7,606 nt of DNA from Candidatus Hydrogenedentota bacterium (GCA_012965445.1 DTSJ01000358.1:1-7606), one strand, 5' to 3'; counted from the first letter of the stretch, positions 1 to 6,460 are shown. Made by a program: numbers and translations. The notes: a model not told the origin generated them from the letters alone.

Positions 1-75
1 TACTTTGGCTTCGAGTAGGGTTTCAAAGATTTCTCCGTTGAGGAGTTCGTCGCGCAGCCGTGCGTTGAACGATTC
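1..75 (-). mobile_element. IS3-family transposase (integrase core) C-terminal remnant, cut by the window edge
   Basis: Read on the minus strand, codons from about 75 down to 1 give ESFNARLRDELLNGEIF followed by ETLLEAKV. This is the conserved block near the end of the DDE integrase core of IS3-family OrfB transposases, where the catalytic glutamate lies in the N-terminal ESFN. Homology starts abruptly: the residues before it (RVLTLKA) are not the usual proline- and glycine-rich stretch that leads into this block, so the gene has lost everything upstream. The reading frame runs off the left edge of the window, so the 3' end of the gene and any terminal inverted repeat are out of view. It cannot encode an active transposase from what is here. 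It marks past insertion and deletion next to the restriction-modification genes. The family call is confident, the subgroup is not. Confidence 0.72.
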
Positions 76-233
76 GGCTTTCAAAGTCAAAACCCGATTC
101 GCTACATATCTGTGGGCGCGAGGATGGAATCCTCCGTCGACATCCGAGAAGGCCAGTCTGTGGTTCTAGGTAAAAGCAATTTTGACGACACCGATGACGC
201 GCTCTTTGTCATCGTGCAAGCACACGCGGTCGA
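76..233 (-). other. Gene debris between transposase remnant and methyltransferase stop
   Basis: No intact gene. On the minus strand, a short open stretch ending in TAG at 168-166 overlaps the methyltransferase's last codons in another frame and ends with the residues LHDDKERVIGVVKIAFT. After that stop the frame that leads into the transposase remnant is open (165 to 76). Both stretches read like plausible protein pieces rather than random sequence, but I recognise neither. No hairpin followed by a T run is visible after the methyltransferase stop. The best reading is a deletion junction where the ends of two or more older genes were joined. Confidence 0.4.
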
Positions 234-1112
234 TTAAAAATTCCGAACCAATGCTTCCGAAATCGCACCGCGTTTACTCGCTTTCGAATTGATGTTTCGA
301 TTCGCAGAGACTTCGTCAATTATGTAATTAGAATAAAGCTCTTCGCGCACAAAGTCAGTATATGAGTTCGACAACAAGACCTTGACGCCCTTTGCGTCAA
401 GGTCTTTATAGATTTTAGCAAGAAGCCTTTGAGAGTCATCTCCAAAACCGTGTTTCGAGTAACCGGTAAAAGCAGACGTCTTCGAAACAGGATCGTACGG
501 AGGATCAAAATAAACCAGATCGCCTGGTTCCGCCGCTTTAACAATTTCATCGAAGTGGAAAGTATATAATTTGGTTTTCGAAAGTGCTTTCGAGCAGGCC
601 CGAAGATTGTCCTCATCGCAGATCTGCGGGTTTTTGTATCGCCCGAAAGGCACGTTATACAGCCCTTTGCTGTTCTCGCGATACAGGCCGTTATAGCCCG
701 TTTTATTCATGTAGATGATTCGTGCGGCATGCTGGGGAGCTGGCGTTTTCGCGTCGGTGCGAACGTCCTCGCGAAGCTGTTCGCGGACTTCATAGTAGTA
801 TTCTTCACAATGATGTTTCTTGTGCTTATGAAGAAGTCGAATTACCTTTTCCACATCCTGCTTCACACCTTCGTACGTAGCGATAAGTCGAGGATTGTAA
901 TCCGACAACCAAGCCTGTCGTTTCAGGTGTTTTGAACGATAGAGCGCATAAAATAGTGCGCCGCCTCCGACAAACGGCTCGTGATAACGTCCAAATCCGT
1001 CTACGGCATCCACGCGTTTGAGAAGTTCGCCCAGAAGCTGGCCTTTTCCGCCGACCCATTTCAAGAACGGTCGCGGCGTATCCAGATTATTGTTCTTTCG
1101 TCGCTGCGTCAT
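234..1112 (-). CDS. D12-class (Dam/DpnM-like) DNA adenine N6-methyltransferase
   Basis: Transfers a methyl group from S-adenosylmethionine to the N6 of adenine in a specific DNA site. Numbering from the chosen start (292 residues): the SAM-binding FLKWVGGK motif is at 16-23, motif I EPFVGGGALF at 45-54, an acidic SDYNP motif at 70-74, and the catalytic DPPY at 203-206. The order (SAM motif first, DPPY after the target-recognition part) is that of the alpha group. The middle has NKTGYNGLYREN and NVPFGRYKNP, close to the region of Dam and DpnM that contacts GATC, so GATC is the likeliest target. That last step is inference. The length is normal for the family. I place the start at 1112 because this ATG overlaps the upstream nuclease stop as ATGA; an in-frame ATG at 1136 would add eight unconserved residues and overlap the nuclease more. 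It probably protects the host from that nuclease and is translated by coupling to it. All key motifs are intact. Confidence 0.93.
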   Translation of the reverse strand: MTQRRKNNNLDTPRPFLKWVGGKGQLLGELLKRVDAVDGFGRYHEPFVGGGALFYALYRSKHLKRQAWLSDYNPRLIATYEGVKQDVEKVIRLLHKHKKHHCEEYYYEVREQLREDVRTDAKTPAPQHAARIIYMNKTGYNGLYRENSKGLYNVPFGRYKNPQICDEDNLRACSKALSKTKLYTFHFDEIVKAAEPGDLVYFDPPYDPVSKTSAFTGYSKHGFGDDSQRLLAKIYKDLDAKGVKVLLSNSYTDFVREELYSNYIIDEVSANRNINSKASKRGAISEALVRNF

Positions 1113-1498
1113 AATCCGAAATACAACTCCAGCCATTTGGCCACGTCGCAGAGTTCAACGGCCATTCCCGTTGAGAGAAGATACGACTCCATATTGGAGG
1201 AGAAGCCTTCGCCGCTATAGACCACGATACCTCGAATCGGCCAGGCCTTAATGTCCTCGATCGTCGCCGGGATTTTTTCCTCTGCGCTGCCCTTTGTGCC
1301 TTGATATTTACATTCGATTCCGAGCGATACGCGTGTTTTGGGATCTTTCAGAACAACGTCGATACTGCGCTTCGCGCCCCAGATCCGCCGCCCGACTTTG
1401 ACTTCGATATCAGCATCCAGGCCAAGCTCTCTGCCTATCACGGCGACTGCGTCGCGCAATTGGTTTCCGTTCTCGACAGCTTTGGCCTTTCCGGACAT
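1109..1498 (-). CDS. Small PD-(D/E)XK-superfamily nuclease, probable restriction partner of the methyltransferase
   Basis: A 129-residue protein with a PD-(D/E)XK core: RSID with Asp47, then a strand and IECKYQ with Glu62 and Lys64, the expected metal-binding and catalytic residues. Next come GSAEEKIPATIEDI (70-83), a hydrophobic strand GIVVYSGEGFS, and a closing helix VAKWLELYFGL. This fits a single minimal nuclease domain with no visible separate DNA-recognition domain. An N-terminal helix (residues 7-26) carries Glu9, which may also serve the active site. The stop (TGA at 1111-1109) overlaps the methyltransferase ATG by 4 bases, so the two form one operon with the nuclease first. A G-rich ribosome site sits 4 bases upstream of the ATG. 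The neighbourhood argues for a type II-like restriction endonuclease. A repair or mobile-element nuclease is possible. The fold assignment is fairly sure; the restriction role is inference and cleavage specificity cannot be read. Confidence 0.8.
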   Translation of the reverse strand: MSGKAKAVENGNQLRDAVAVIGRELGLDADIEVKVGRRIWGAKRSIDVVLKDPKTRVSLGIECKYQGTKGSAEEKIPATIEDIKAWPIRGIVVYSGEGFSSNMESYLLSTGMAVELCDVAKWLELYFGL

Positions 1499-1502
1499 GG
1501 AT

Positions 1503-1509
1503 CCCCCCC
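1503..1509 (-). promoter_or_regulatory. Ribosome binding site made of seven G residues
   Basis: Immediately before the nuclease ATG (1498) the minus strand reads GGGGGGGATCC then ATG. The G run is the only Shine-Dalgarno-like sequence present and supports this start. A run of seven identical bases is unusual for a ribosome site, and changes in its length would alter both pairing and spacing. Confidence 0.55.
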
Positions 1510-1524
1510 GACTTGCTGGGACGG

Positions 1525-1553
1525 AGTATGCCTGAAAGAAGGCTGGGGTTCAA
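1525..1553 (-). promoter_or_regulatory. Candidate sigma70-type promoter for the nuclease-methyltransferase operon
   Basis: On the minus strand, TTGAAC (1553-1548) as -35 is followed after exactly 17 bases by CATACT (1530-1525) as -10. Each matches consensus at 4 of 6 positions. Transcription would begin near 1518, about 20 bases before the nuclease ATG. It lies downstream of both possible ends of the FHA gene, so the restriction-modification pair can be expressed independently of it. Confidence 0.4.
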
Positions 1554-1613
1554 TAAGGACGGTACTGAGCGGACGAAGGGGGAGTTGCGATTCCCGTGGT
1601 CAGGCGGCCCATT

Positions 1614-1958
1614 TCAGGGACAGGCTGGTCTTGCCAATTTGGAGGAGGGAGGACTGGTAGATATCACGCAGTTGACGATTCTGAAGAATTGTGAGGAGAG
1701 CTTCATGTAGGCGCCATTGCAACTGTCGGAATCGCTTACAGTCCAGTGGCCGTTCAGATAGTTGAGTTCAAAGTGCGAACGTGAGACGTGGGAATCTTCG
1801 CCCAGAATAACGTCGTTTTCGAGACCTCGTCCAATGGAAACGCTTTCTTTGTCTAGCGTCCAGTGGGCACCGCGATTTGGACCTTCGACGATATCTATGG
1901 ACAGCTCGGGCGCTTTCTGTTCGAGCTGGTCTGTACTTTTGTCTTGCGTTGTGGGCAT
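1614..1958 (-). CDS. FHA-domain protein, probably frameshifted near its C-terminus
   Basis: FHA domains bind phosphothreonine peptides and act in kinase signalling or protein assembly. From the ATG at 1958, with GGAGAGG six bases upstream, the protein has a short polar leader (1-17), then the FHA core: IGRG at 42-45, NDVIL at 48-52, HVSRSHFEL at 57-65 (the phosphopeptide-binding Ser and His), and SCNGAY at 79-84. An in-frame ATG at 1988 would add ten residues but lacks such a ribosome site. After residue 85 this frame gives unlike-FHA sequence (STSPPSSKLARPACP) and stops at 1614. The neighbouring frame instead gives HEALLTILQNRQLRDIYQ and then SSLLQIGKTSLSLKWAA, ending at 1602-1600. That matches the last strands of an FHA domain (LxIGxTxLxxxW). 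One missing base near 1707 restores an FHA protein of about 119 residues. No kinase, phosphatase or secretion gene is in view. Confidence 0.75.
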   Translation of the reverse strand: MPTTQDKSTDQLEQKAPELSIDIVEGPNRGAHWTLDKESVSIGRGLENDVILGEDSHVSRSHFELNYLNGHWTVSDSDSCNGAYMKLSSQFFRIVNCVISTSPPSSKLARPACP

Positions 1959-1993
1959 CGGATGCCTCTCCAATAGTTGAAGTCTCAATACCT

Positions 1994-2022
1994 ATTATAC
2001 GATCTGGCGGACTGGCACGGAT
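1994..2022 (-). promoter_or_regulatory. Candidate proximal promoter of the FHA gene
   Basis: A perfect TATAAT -10 hexamer lies at 1999-1994 on the minus strand, 35 bases before the FHA ATG. No convincing -35 box lies at the right distance (the hexamer at 2022-2017 is ATCCGT), so an activator may be needed, or the match is chance. Confidence 0.35.
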
Positions 2023-2058
2023 AGAGCGTCTGGTGCCGAAAAAGCGAAGTATATGCTT

Positions 2059-2087
2059 AAAATACAAAAAATTGACACTTTGTCAAT
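2059..2087 (-). promoter_or_regulatory. Candidate distal promoter overlapped by a perfect inverted repeat (operator-like)
   Basis: On the minus strand a perfect TTGACA (2086-2081) is followed after 16 bases by TATTTT (2064-2059, 4 of 6 to consensus). The -35 box is one arm of a perfect inverted repeat at 2071-2087: ATTGACA, spacer CTT, TGTCAAT. A dimeric repressor binding these arms would cover the -35. The arms place TTGACA on both strands, but I find no good -10 on the plus strand. The FHA gene is the only downstream gene on the minus strand before the restriction-modification pair. Confidence 0.42.
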
Positions 2088-2153
2088 AGGTTACCTGTGA
2101 GTATACAGTGCGTATCGATTATTTCGATTAAAACGGGCTTTTCTGGTGGCAAT

Positions 2154-2183
2154 TTGCACTACTAAATTGGGTTGGGAGTGCAA
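2154..2183. repeat. Short inverted repeat, 7-bp arms with 16-base spacer
   Basis: TTGCACT at 2154-2160 is matched by AGTGCAA at 2177-2183. The arms are exact but short and the spacer is long, so this could be a protein-binding site or chance. There is no T run after it on either strand, which argues against a terminator. Confidence 0.3.
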
Positions 2184-2340
2184 TACGAGAAGCTCATAGT
2201 GGTTCCGGCAGATGCGTAGTCATTCCCCTATATACAATTGAGGTTGTTACACTGTTTGGTAGGTGGCGGGTGGTGATAATGAGGGGAGCAGTTGAGAAGT
2301 ATTGAGTGTAGATGTTCAGGGTGGCCCTACGGATGGAAGG

Positions 2341-4275
2341 TTATTTTTGGTTGGGATTTTTCAGGTGGTAGAGGTGGCCGTCTTCTGCACCTACGAGGAG
2401 ATCGGGGATTCCGTTTTTGTCCCAGTCGATGATTGCGGGTGAGGTGGTGTGGCCTGCGAGTTTGTGGCGATCGAGGGGGCGGGCGCGTTTGAAGATGTAT
2501 TGACCTTTTTGGGTGGCGATGTTTTCCATGTAGTCGATGTTTTTTCCGTTCAGGAGGAGGTCGAGTTTTCCGTCGAGGTTCCAGTCGACGAGGTCGAGTT
2601 TGCGGCGTCCTGATTTTCCGGCTTCGCGTTCGTTGAGTCGGAGGGGATTTCCAGTTTCGTCCTGGAAGATTCTTTGGGGCGGGAGTAGTGATAGCCTGCC
2701 GTCTTTCTTCGTGCGCTCGAAGTAGGCGAGGTAGCCTTCCTGGTCGAGCATGACGAGATCATTGAGTCCGTCTTGATTCAGATCGTGGATGATGGGTGTT
2801 GTGCGCCATTGGGTGACGAGATGCCCGGGTTCCGGGTTCCACCAGTTCCAGGTGGGTTTGGGGGTATCGTCTTCGTAGGCGACGAGAATGGGTTTTGCTT
2901 TGGTGAGGTGTGCGTTAGTTCGGATGCCGTTGTTTTCGTACCATTGGATTTGGCCCCAAATATCGTTGGTTACAATGTCAAGATCTCCGTCGTGGTCCCA
3001 GTCGGCCACGTTTAGGGTTGTGTAGCCCCATTTGGCTTCGGCGGGGCCCTGAATGGAGCCGTTGGGGCCGGCTTGTTGCCGAATGATTTTACCTTCGGCT
3101 TTTAGGTGGAGGGGTTTTGCCCAGCGTGGTGGATTTCCGCCGTCCAGATTTTCGACGAAGTTGATGTAGCCTGCGGTGTCGCCTGCGATGATGTCTTCGT
3201 CACCGTCGTTGTCCCAGTCTACGGAGAAGGGTGTGCAGAGCGCGCCGATTTTGAGCTTATCGGCTTGCTGCTGGAGGAATTTTGGGAGTGTAAATTGGGG
3301 GACGCCGTCTTCGAATTTTCCGGTGTTAAGCATGAGGGCCACGCGTCCGTCTTCTTTGCCGACGATGATGTCGGGTTGATTGTCTTTGTTCCAGTCGAAT
3401 ACGACGACCTGGAGCATTTGGAGATCCTGGTGGATGGTTTTGCCCTGGTGGGTGAGGAATTTTCCGGCGGCGTAGACGGGTTGTGTTCGGGTGCCTGTGT
3501 TTTCGAAGTAGGTGATGCGGTCGAGGAATTCTCCTGTGATGAGATCGAGGTCGCCGTCCTTATCCATGTCTACGAAATTGGGGGATGGGCACCCGTATAC
3601 GTCGAGTGGTTTGTTACCTGCTTTGAGTTGGAGGGCTTCGGAGTAGATTGGGGAATTGTTGGTGCCTGTGTTTTTCATGATGTAGATGTGGCCGTGGAGG
3701 GGGCCTTGCTGCCAGACGCCGTTTTTGTCATAAGCGTCGTCCCAGCCGTATTCCGTCCAGTCACTCGCGCCGAAGATGAGGTCGTTGATTTTGTCTCCGT
3801 CGTAGTCGACGAGCTTCCATTGTCTTGTGCGTGTTGCTTTGAAGGTGGGTTCGTAGGGGATGGGCTCTGGTTTGGCGAAAAACGTGTTTCTGAAATCGGG
3901 GTATTTTTGGCCGGGCGTCTGGATGAGCCAGGTGTTATTCAGGTATGAGATGGTGATGTTGTGCATGGCTTTGTCGAGTCGGACGGCGGGTTTGAAGGTG
4001 GGCCATGTTTGATCTGGAGGGCCGGGGTTTTCGAAGAGGTAGATGCCGTTGTAGGGGACATCCGCCGTGGCACAGAGGAGGTCGATATCTCCGTCCTGGT
4101 CGAAGTCAACGGGGAAGGGTTGTGCCCACAGGCCTACGCCGAGATCTACGGTGAGGCTGGGGTTGTTGAATTTTATGCGTTGGAGATTTGAGTTCTGGGA
4201 AAGTTTTCGGGATTGGGCATGGGTGGTCAGGAGGATCATGAGGGAGAGTGCGGTGAAGGCGGCTGTCGTGCGCAT
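2341..4275 (-). CDS. Secreted FG-GAP/VCBS-repeat beta-propeller protein
   Basis: A 644-residue exported protein; residues 1-21 form a signal peptide (basic start, hydrophobic LSLMILL, likely cut near THAQS). The rest is a chain of nine FG-GAP-type calcium-loop motifs of the form DxDxDGxxD at residues 57, 157, 226, 294, 353, 425, 498, 564 and 617. Each is typically followed by a hydrophobic strand (such as LDLITG) and an aromatic strand ending in YFENTGT-like sequence. Such repeats are known to fold as calcium-stabilised propeller blades. Loops at 157, 294, 498, 564 and 617 replace some acidic positions and may bind calcium less well. No enzyme domain or C-terminal anchor is visible; the chain ends directly after the ninth repeat. 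It begins 4 bases after the beta-helix gene, with AAAGGA in that gene's last codons as ribosome site, so the two are co-expressed. Likely role: binding a glycan or partner protein outside the cytoplasm, possibly with lyase-like activity. The family is sure, the function is not. Confidence 0.88.
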   Translation of the reverse strand: MRTTAAFTALSLMILLTTHAQSRKLSQNSNLQRIKFNNPSLTVDLGVGLWAQPFPVDFDQDGDIDLLCATADVPYNGIYLFENPGPPDQTWPTFKPAVRLDKAMHNITISYLNNTWLIQTPGQKYPDFRNTFFAKPEPIPYEPTFKATRTRQWKLVDYDGDKINDLIFGASDWTEYGWDDAYDKNGVWQQGPLHGHIYIMKNTGTNNSPIYSEALQLKAGNKPLDVYGCPSPNFVDMDKDGDLDLITGEFLDRITYFENTGTRTQPVYAAGKFLTHQGKTIHQDLQMLQVVVFDWNKDNQPDIIVGKEDGRVALMLNTGKFEDGVPQFTLPKFLQQQADKLKIGALCTPFSVDWDNDGDEDIIAGDTAGYINFVENLDGGNPPRWAKPLHLKAEGKIIRQQAGPNGSIQGPAEAKWGYTTLNVADWDHDGDLDIVTNDIWGQIQWYENNGIRTNAHLTKAKPILVAYEDDTPKPTWNWWNPEPGHLVTQWRTTPIIHDLNQDGLNDLVMLDQEGYLAYFERTKKDGRLSLLPPQRIFQDETGNPLRLNEREAGKSGRRKLDLVDWNLDGKLDLLLNGKNIDYMENIATQKGQYIFKRARPLDRHKLAGHTTSPAIIDWDKNGIPDLLVGAEDGHLYHLKNPNQK

Positions 4276-4279
4276 GTGG

Positions 4280-6394
4280 CTAGTTTCCTTTTGGGGATGG
4301 CGGGGTGAATGGAGGGCGTTCGATATTTTTTGGTTTCGTGACCCATGTTTTTTCGCCGTAGAGTCCTGCTTTTGTATAGTCGAAGGGTTTGAAACCTGTA
4401 TTCAGTGCGGCGGCATTTGGTTTTAGTCTGAAGTCAGCATTTTGCGGGTCAATGAATCCTGGATCTGCGATGATGGAATGCGTGTCGTTGCCTTGTGATT
4501 GCCATTCTTCGAAGGTGCGTCCGGAAAAGTCCGGCGATTCGCCGGAGGTATTCCAGTAGGTGTTGTTGTCCATGATCCAGTTCCCGTTTTTCCAACTGCT
4601 TCCGAGGGTTTTCCCGGTATTGAAGTAGACGATGTTGTTTTGGAATGTGAAGGAGTTATGTTCCTCGTCGCGGGTACGAATAATTTGGGGGCCGTGGGAG
4701 TACGCGAAAATGTTGTTGCGTATGATGTTGTCGCGACCGTAGTGCTGGTGGAAGCCTCCGGTGCTTGTGTTGTATACGAGATTGTCTTCGAGGAGTATGC
4801 CGGTGCTTCCTTCGTCGGTGTAGAGCCCCCAGCCTCCGTACAGTCTTGGGTGTGAAATAACATCGTGGATAAGGTTTCCGCGGAGGACTGTGCCGGGTGA
4901 GACGCCGAGGCAATAGATTCCGCCCATGTCGTTCAGTTGGCTGAGGCCGATGTGGTGGATATGGTTGTAGGCGATTTGGTTGTGATGGGCCGAGCTTTCT
5001 TTGTAGCCCCATGACCATCCGACGGAGATGCCTGTGTAGCGAAAGTCAGCGATTTCGTTGTGGGTGATGTTGTTGTGGCTGCTTCGTCCGATCCATACAC
5101 CGACTGCTTCGCGGAAAATGAGTCCGCCCTGGTGGATGAAGTTGTTGTCTATGGTGTTGTGGTCGGCGGCCTCTTGTGGAGTGGGCGGACTGGCACCTTC
5201 TCCGATGCGTACGCCGCCAGCGCCGAGGTCGGTGAGCTCCGAGTGTTTCAGGGAGTTGTGCTGGCTGCCTCTTCCGAACCAGAGCGCGTAGTTTCCGGTA
5301 TGTGCGATGGTTATGTTTTCGAAAGAGCAATGGCGTGCGCCGAGGGTCTGGACTGCGGCGTGTACTTTGAATGCCGCCTGTGAATCGCTGTGGCCCTGGG
5401 GGGCGATTGGGAAATCCGTGTATTGGAAGTTGAGTCCAATGAAGTGGAGGTACTCGACGTAGGAATTTTTTTCGGGAGCGCCCGTGAGTTTTAAGAGCTG
5501 TTGGGCGACCGGAGCGATGACGGCCGTGTTTTCGGGAGTTTCTCCGGGCATCGGGTAGTAGTATAGGGTCCCTGTTTTCTTGTTGAGGTACCATTCGCCT
5601 GGTTGGTCTAGTCCTTCGAAGAGGTGTTCGATAAAATAGCGTTGATCTTTCTGCCATCGCGTGTAGTGCCAACGTGCGGGGCCGGTGAATTCGAGCGTAT
5701 TATTCTCGCGATCGATTGATTTGAGACGGGTGAGGGACGTCGCCCATGAGTGAAACGTGACGAAGACGGCGTCGTCGAGGCTGGGCCAGTCTTGAATATC
5801 CTGGGGACGGAACCGGAATCGTGTGCTGCTTTTGTCCGACTTTCCGGTTTCCCTGTTTTCGACTAGAACGGGACCGTCGGTTCTGAAGAAGTCTGAATCC
5901 GGGGGATTGTCACCCCAGGGGTTGGCGGCATTGGGAGTGCGTGCGGGCTGTCTGCGTTCGCCATTGACCCAGAGGCTGCTGAAAGTCCATGAACCGTTTT
6001 TTACTTCCGGGACTTCGGCGGTCCAGAGTTTTTGTTCCGGTTTCCAATTTTGAATTTGTCTGCCGCCGGAAATTGTGACAACCGCTTTCGCGGCGGATTG
6101 AAAAGTGATGGGGCCGTCCGATGTTCCGGAATCCAGCGGTGAGAATGTGACGGCTTCCTGTATTGTGTAGGTTCCGGCATTGAAGGTGACGATTGCGCCT
6201 TGCTGCAAGCCCTGCGATTGGCGAATATCTCTTAGTCGAACACGCGCACCCTGTAGACTTGCAACGGGGCTGGTTATGGTGCCAAGTGCCGCATCGTTTC
6301 CCGTAGTGTCGACGTATAGCTTAACGGGGTCGGCGTTTACGAGGGTTGGTAACAGGAGGAGCAGGACTTGAAGAATGGCGTTGTAGGGCTTCAT
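4280..6394 (-). CDS. Secreted right-handed parallel beta-helix protein, GH141-like glycoside hydrolase
   Basis: A 704-residue exported protein. Residues 1-21 are a signal peptide ending VNA. LYVDTTGNDAALGTITSP (26-43) is the first-strand motif common in secreted beta-helix carbohydrate enzymes. Next are FNAGTYTI (71-78), LDSGTSDGPITF (87-98), TISGGRQI (107-114) and a LWVNGERRQPARTPN block (141-155). A long series of helix rungs follows (about 320-620), rich in HNxI, NNxI and NxIHH patterns. The layout matches the glycoside hydrolase 141 type (known fucosidase and xylanase members), though I cannot confirm membership. The most family-typical stretch is NDMGGIY (488-494), GGWGLYTDEGS (520-530) and FHQHYG (548-553); Asp489 and Asp527 are candidate catalytic carboxylates. 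AGGTGA stands 6 bases before the ATG. It is the first gene of an operon with the propeller protein and probably works in the periplasm or at the surface on plant or algal glycans. Other beta-helix lyases remain possible. Confidence 0.87.
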   Translation of the reverse strand: MKPYNAILQVLLLLLPTLVNADPVKLYVDTTGNDAALGTITSPVASLQGARVRLRDIRQSQGLQQGAIVTFNAGTYTIQEAVTFSPLDSGTSDGPITFQSAAKAVVTISGGRQIQNWKPEQKLWTAEVPEVKNGSWTFSSLWVNGERRQPARTPNAANPWGDNPPDSDFFRTDGPVLVENRETGKSDKSSTRFRFRPQDIQDWPSLDDAVFVTFHSWATSLTRLKSIDRENNTLEFTGPARWHYTRWQKDQRYFIEHLFEGLDQPGEWYLNKKTGTLYYYPMPGETPENTAVIAPVAQQLLKLTGAPEKNSYVEYLHFIGLNFQYTDFPIAPQGHSDSQAAFKVHAAVQTLGARHCSFENITIAHTGNYALWFGRGSQHNSLKHSELTDLGAGGVRIGEGASPPTPQEAADHNTIDNNFIHQGGLIFREAVGVWIGRSSHNNITHNEIADFRYTGISVGWSWGYKESSAHHNQIAYNHIHHIGLSQLNDMGGIYCLGVSPGTVLRGNLIHDVISHPRLYGGWGLYTDEGSTGILLEDNLVYNTSTGGFHQHYGRDNIIRNNIFAYSHGPQIIRTRDEEHNSFTFQNNIVYFNTGKTLGSSWKNGNWIMDNNTYWNTSGESPDFSGRTFEEWQSQGNDTHSIIADPGFIDPQNADFRLKPNAAALNTGFKPFDYTKAGLYGEKTWVTKPKNIERPPFTPPSPKGN

Positions 6395-6427
6395 GTTGAT
6401 TCACCTGTGTGCTTGTTCGCTGGAGAT

Positions 6428-6460
6428 ATCATACTGCCGTTAACCGGCGGGATTTTGCAA
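6428..6460 (-). promoter_or_regulatory. Weak candidate promoter of the beta-helix/propeller operon
   Basis: TATGAT (6433-6428, 5 of 6 to the -10 consensus) lies 33 bases before the beta-helix ATG. The nearest -35-like hexamer, TTGCAA at 6460-6455, is 21 bases away, which is too far for an ordinary sigma70 promoter, so an activator or another sigma factor may be involved. No SusR- or AraC-type regulator gene is in the window. Confidence 0.28.

Larger units (their letters stand above)
1959..2340. other. Intergenic region without a supported gene
   Basis: About 380 bases between the FHA start and the end of the propeller gene. It holds the two FHA promoter candidates and the 7-3-7 inverted repeat in its left half. 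Further right are two TCGATTA direct repeats nine bases apart (2115-2121 and 2124-2130) and a 7-bp inverted repeat at 2154-2183. Open frames are short and have no recognisable protein. No hairpin with a T run marks the end of the propeller operon on the minus strand, so its termination may be Rho-dependent. Confidence 0.55.

Noticed and set aside
1..1500. Enrichment of GATC sites around the methyltransferase
   Set aside because: I counted about eight sites in 1.5-1.6 kb, close to the roughly six expected by chance, so this says nothing about specificity.
1109..1958. FHA protein as a third component of the nuclease-methyltransferase system
   Set aside because: A promoter-like sequence separates it from the pair, the gap is over 100 bases, and the FHA gene appears broken, so the link is only adjacency.
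3106..3948. Open frame of 280 codons on the plus strand inside the propeller gene
   Set aside because: It is antisense to the aspartate-rich repeats; GAC/GAT and GGN codons on one strand give valine-rich open frames on the other. There is no ribosome site or recognisable domain, and the real gene is clear.
5046..5672. Open frame of 208 codons on the minus strand in another frame of the beta-helix gene
   Set aside because: The product is arginine-, proline- and histidine-rich, typical of an out-of-frame reading, and lies wholly inside a well-supported gene.
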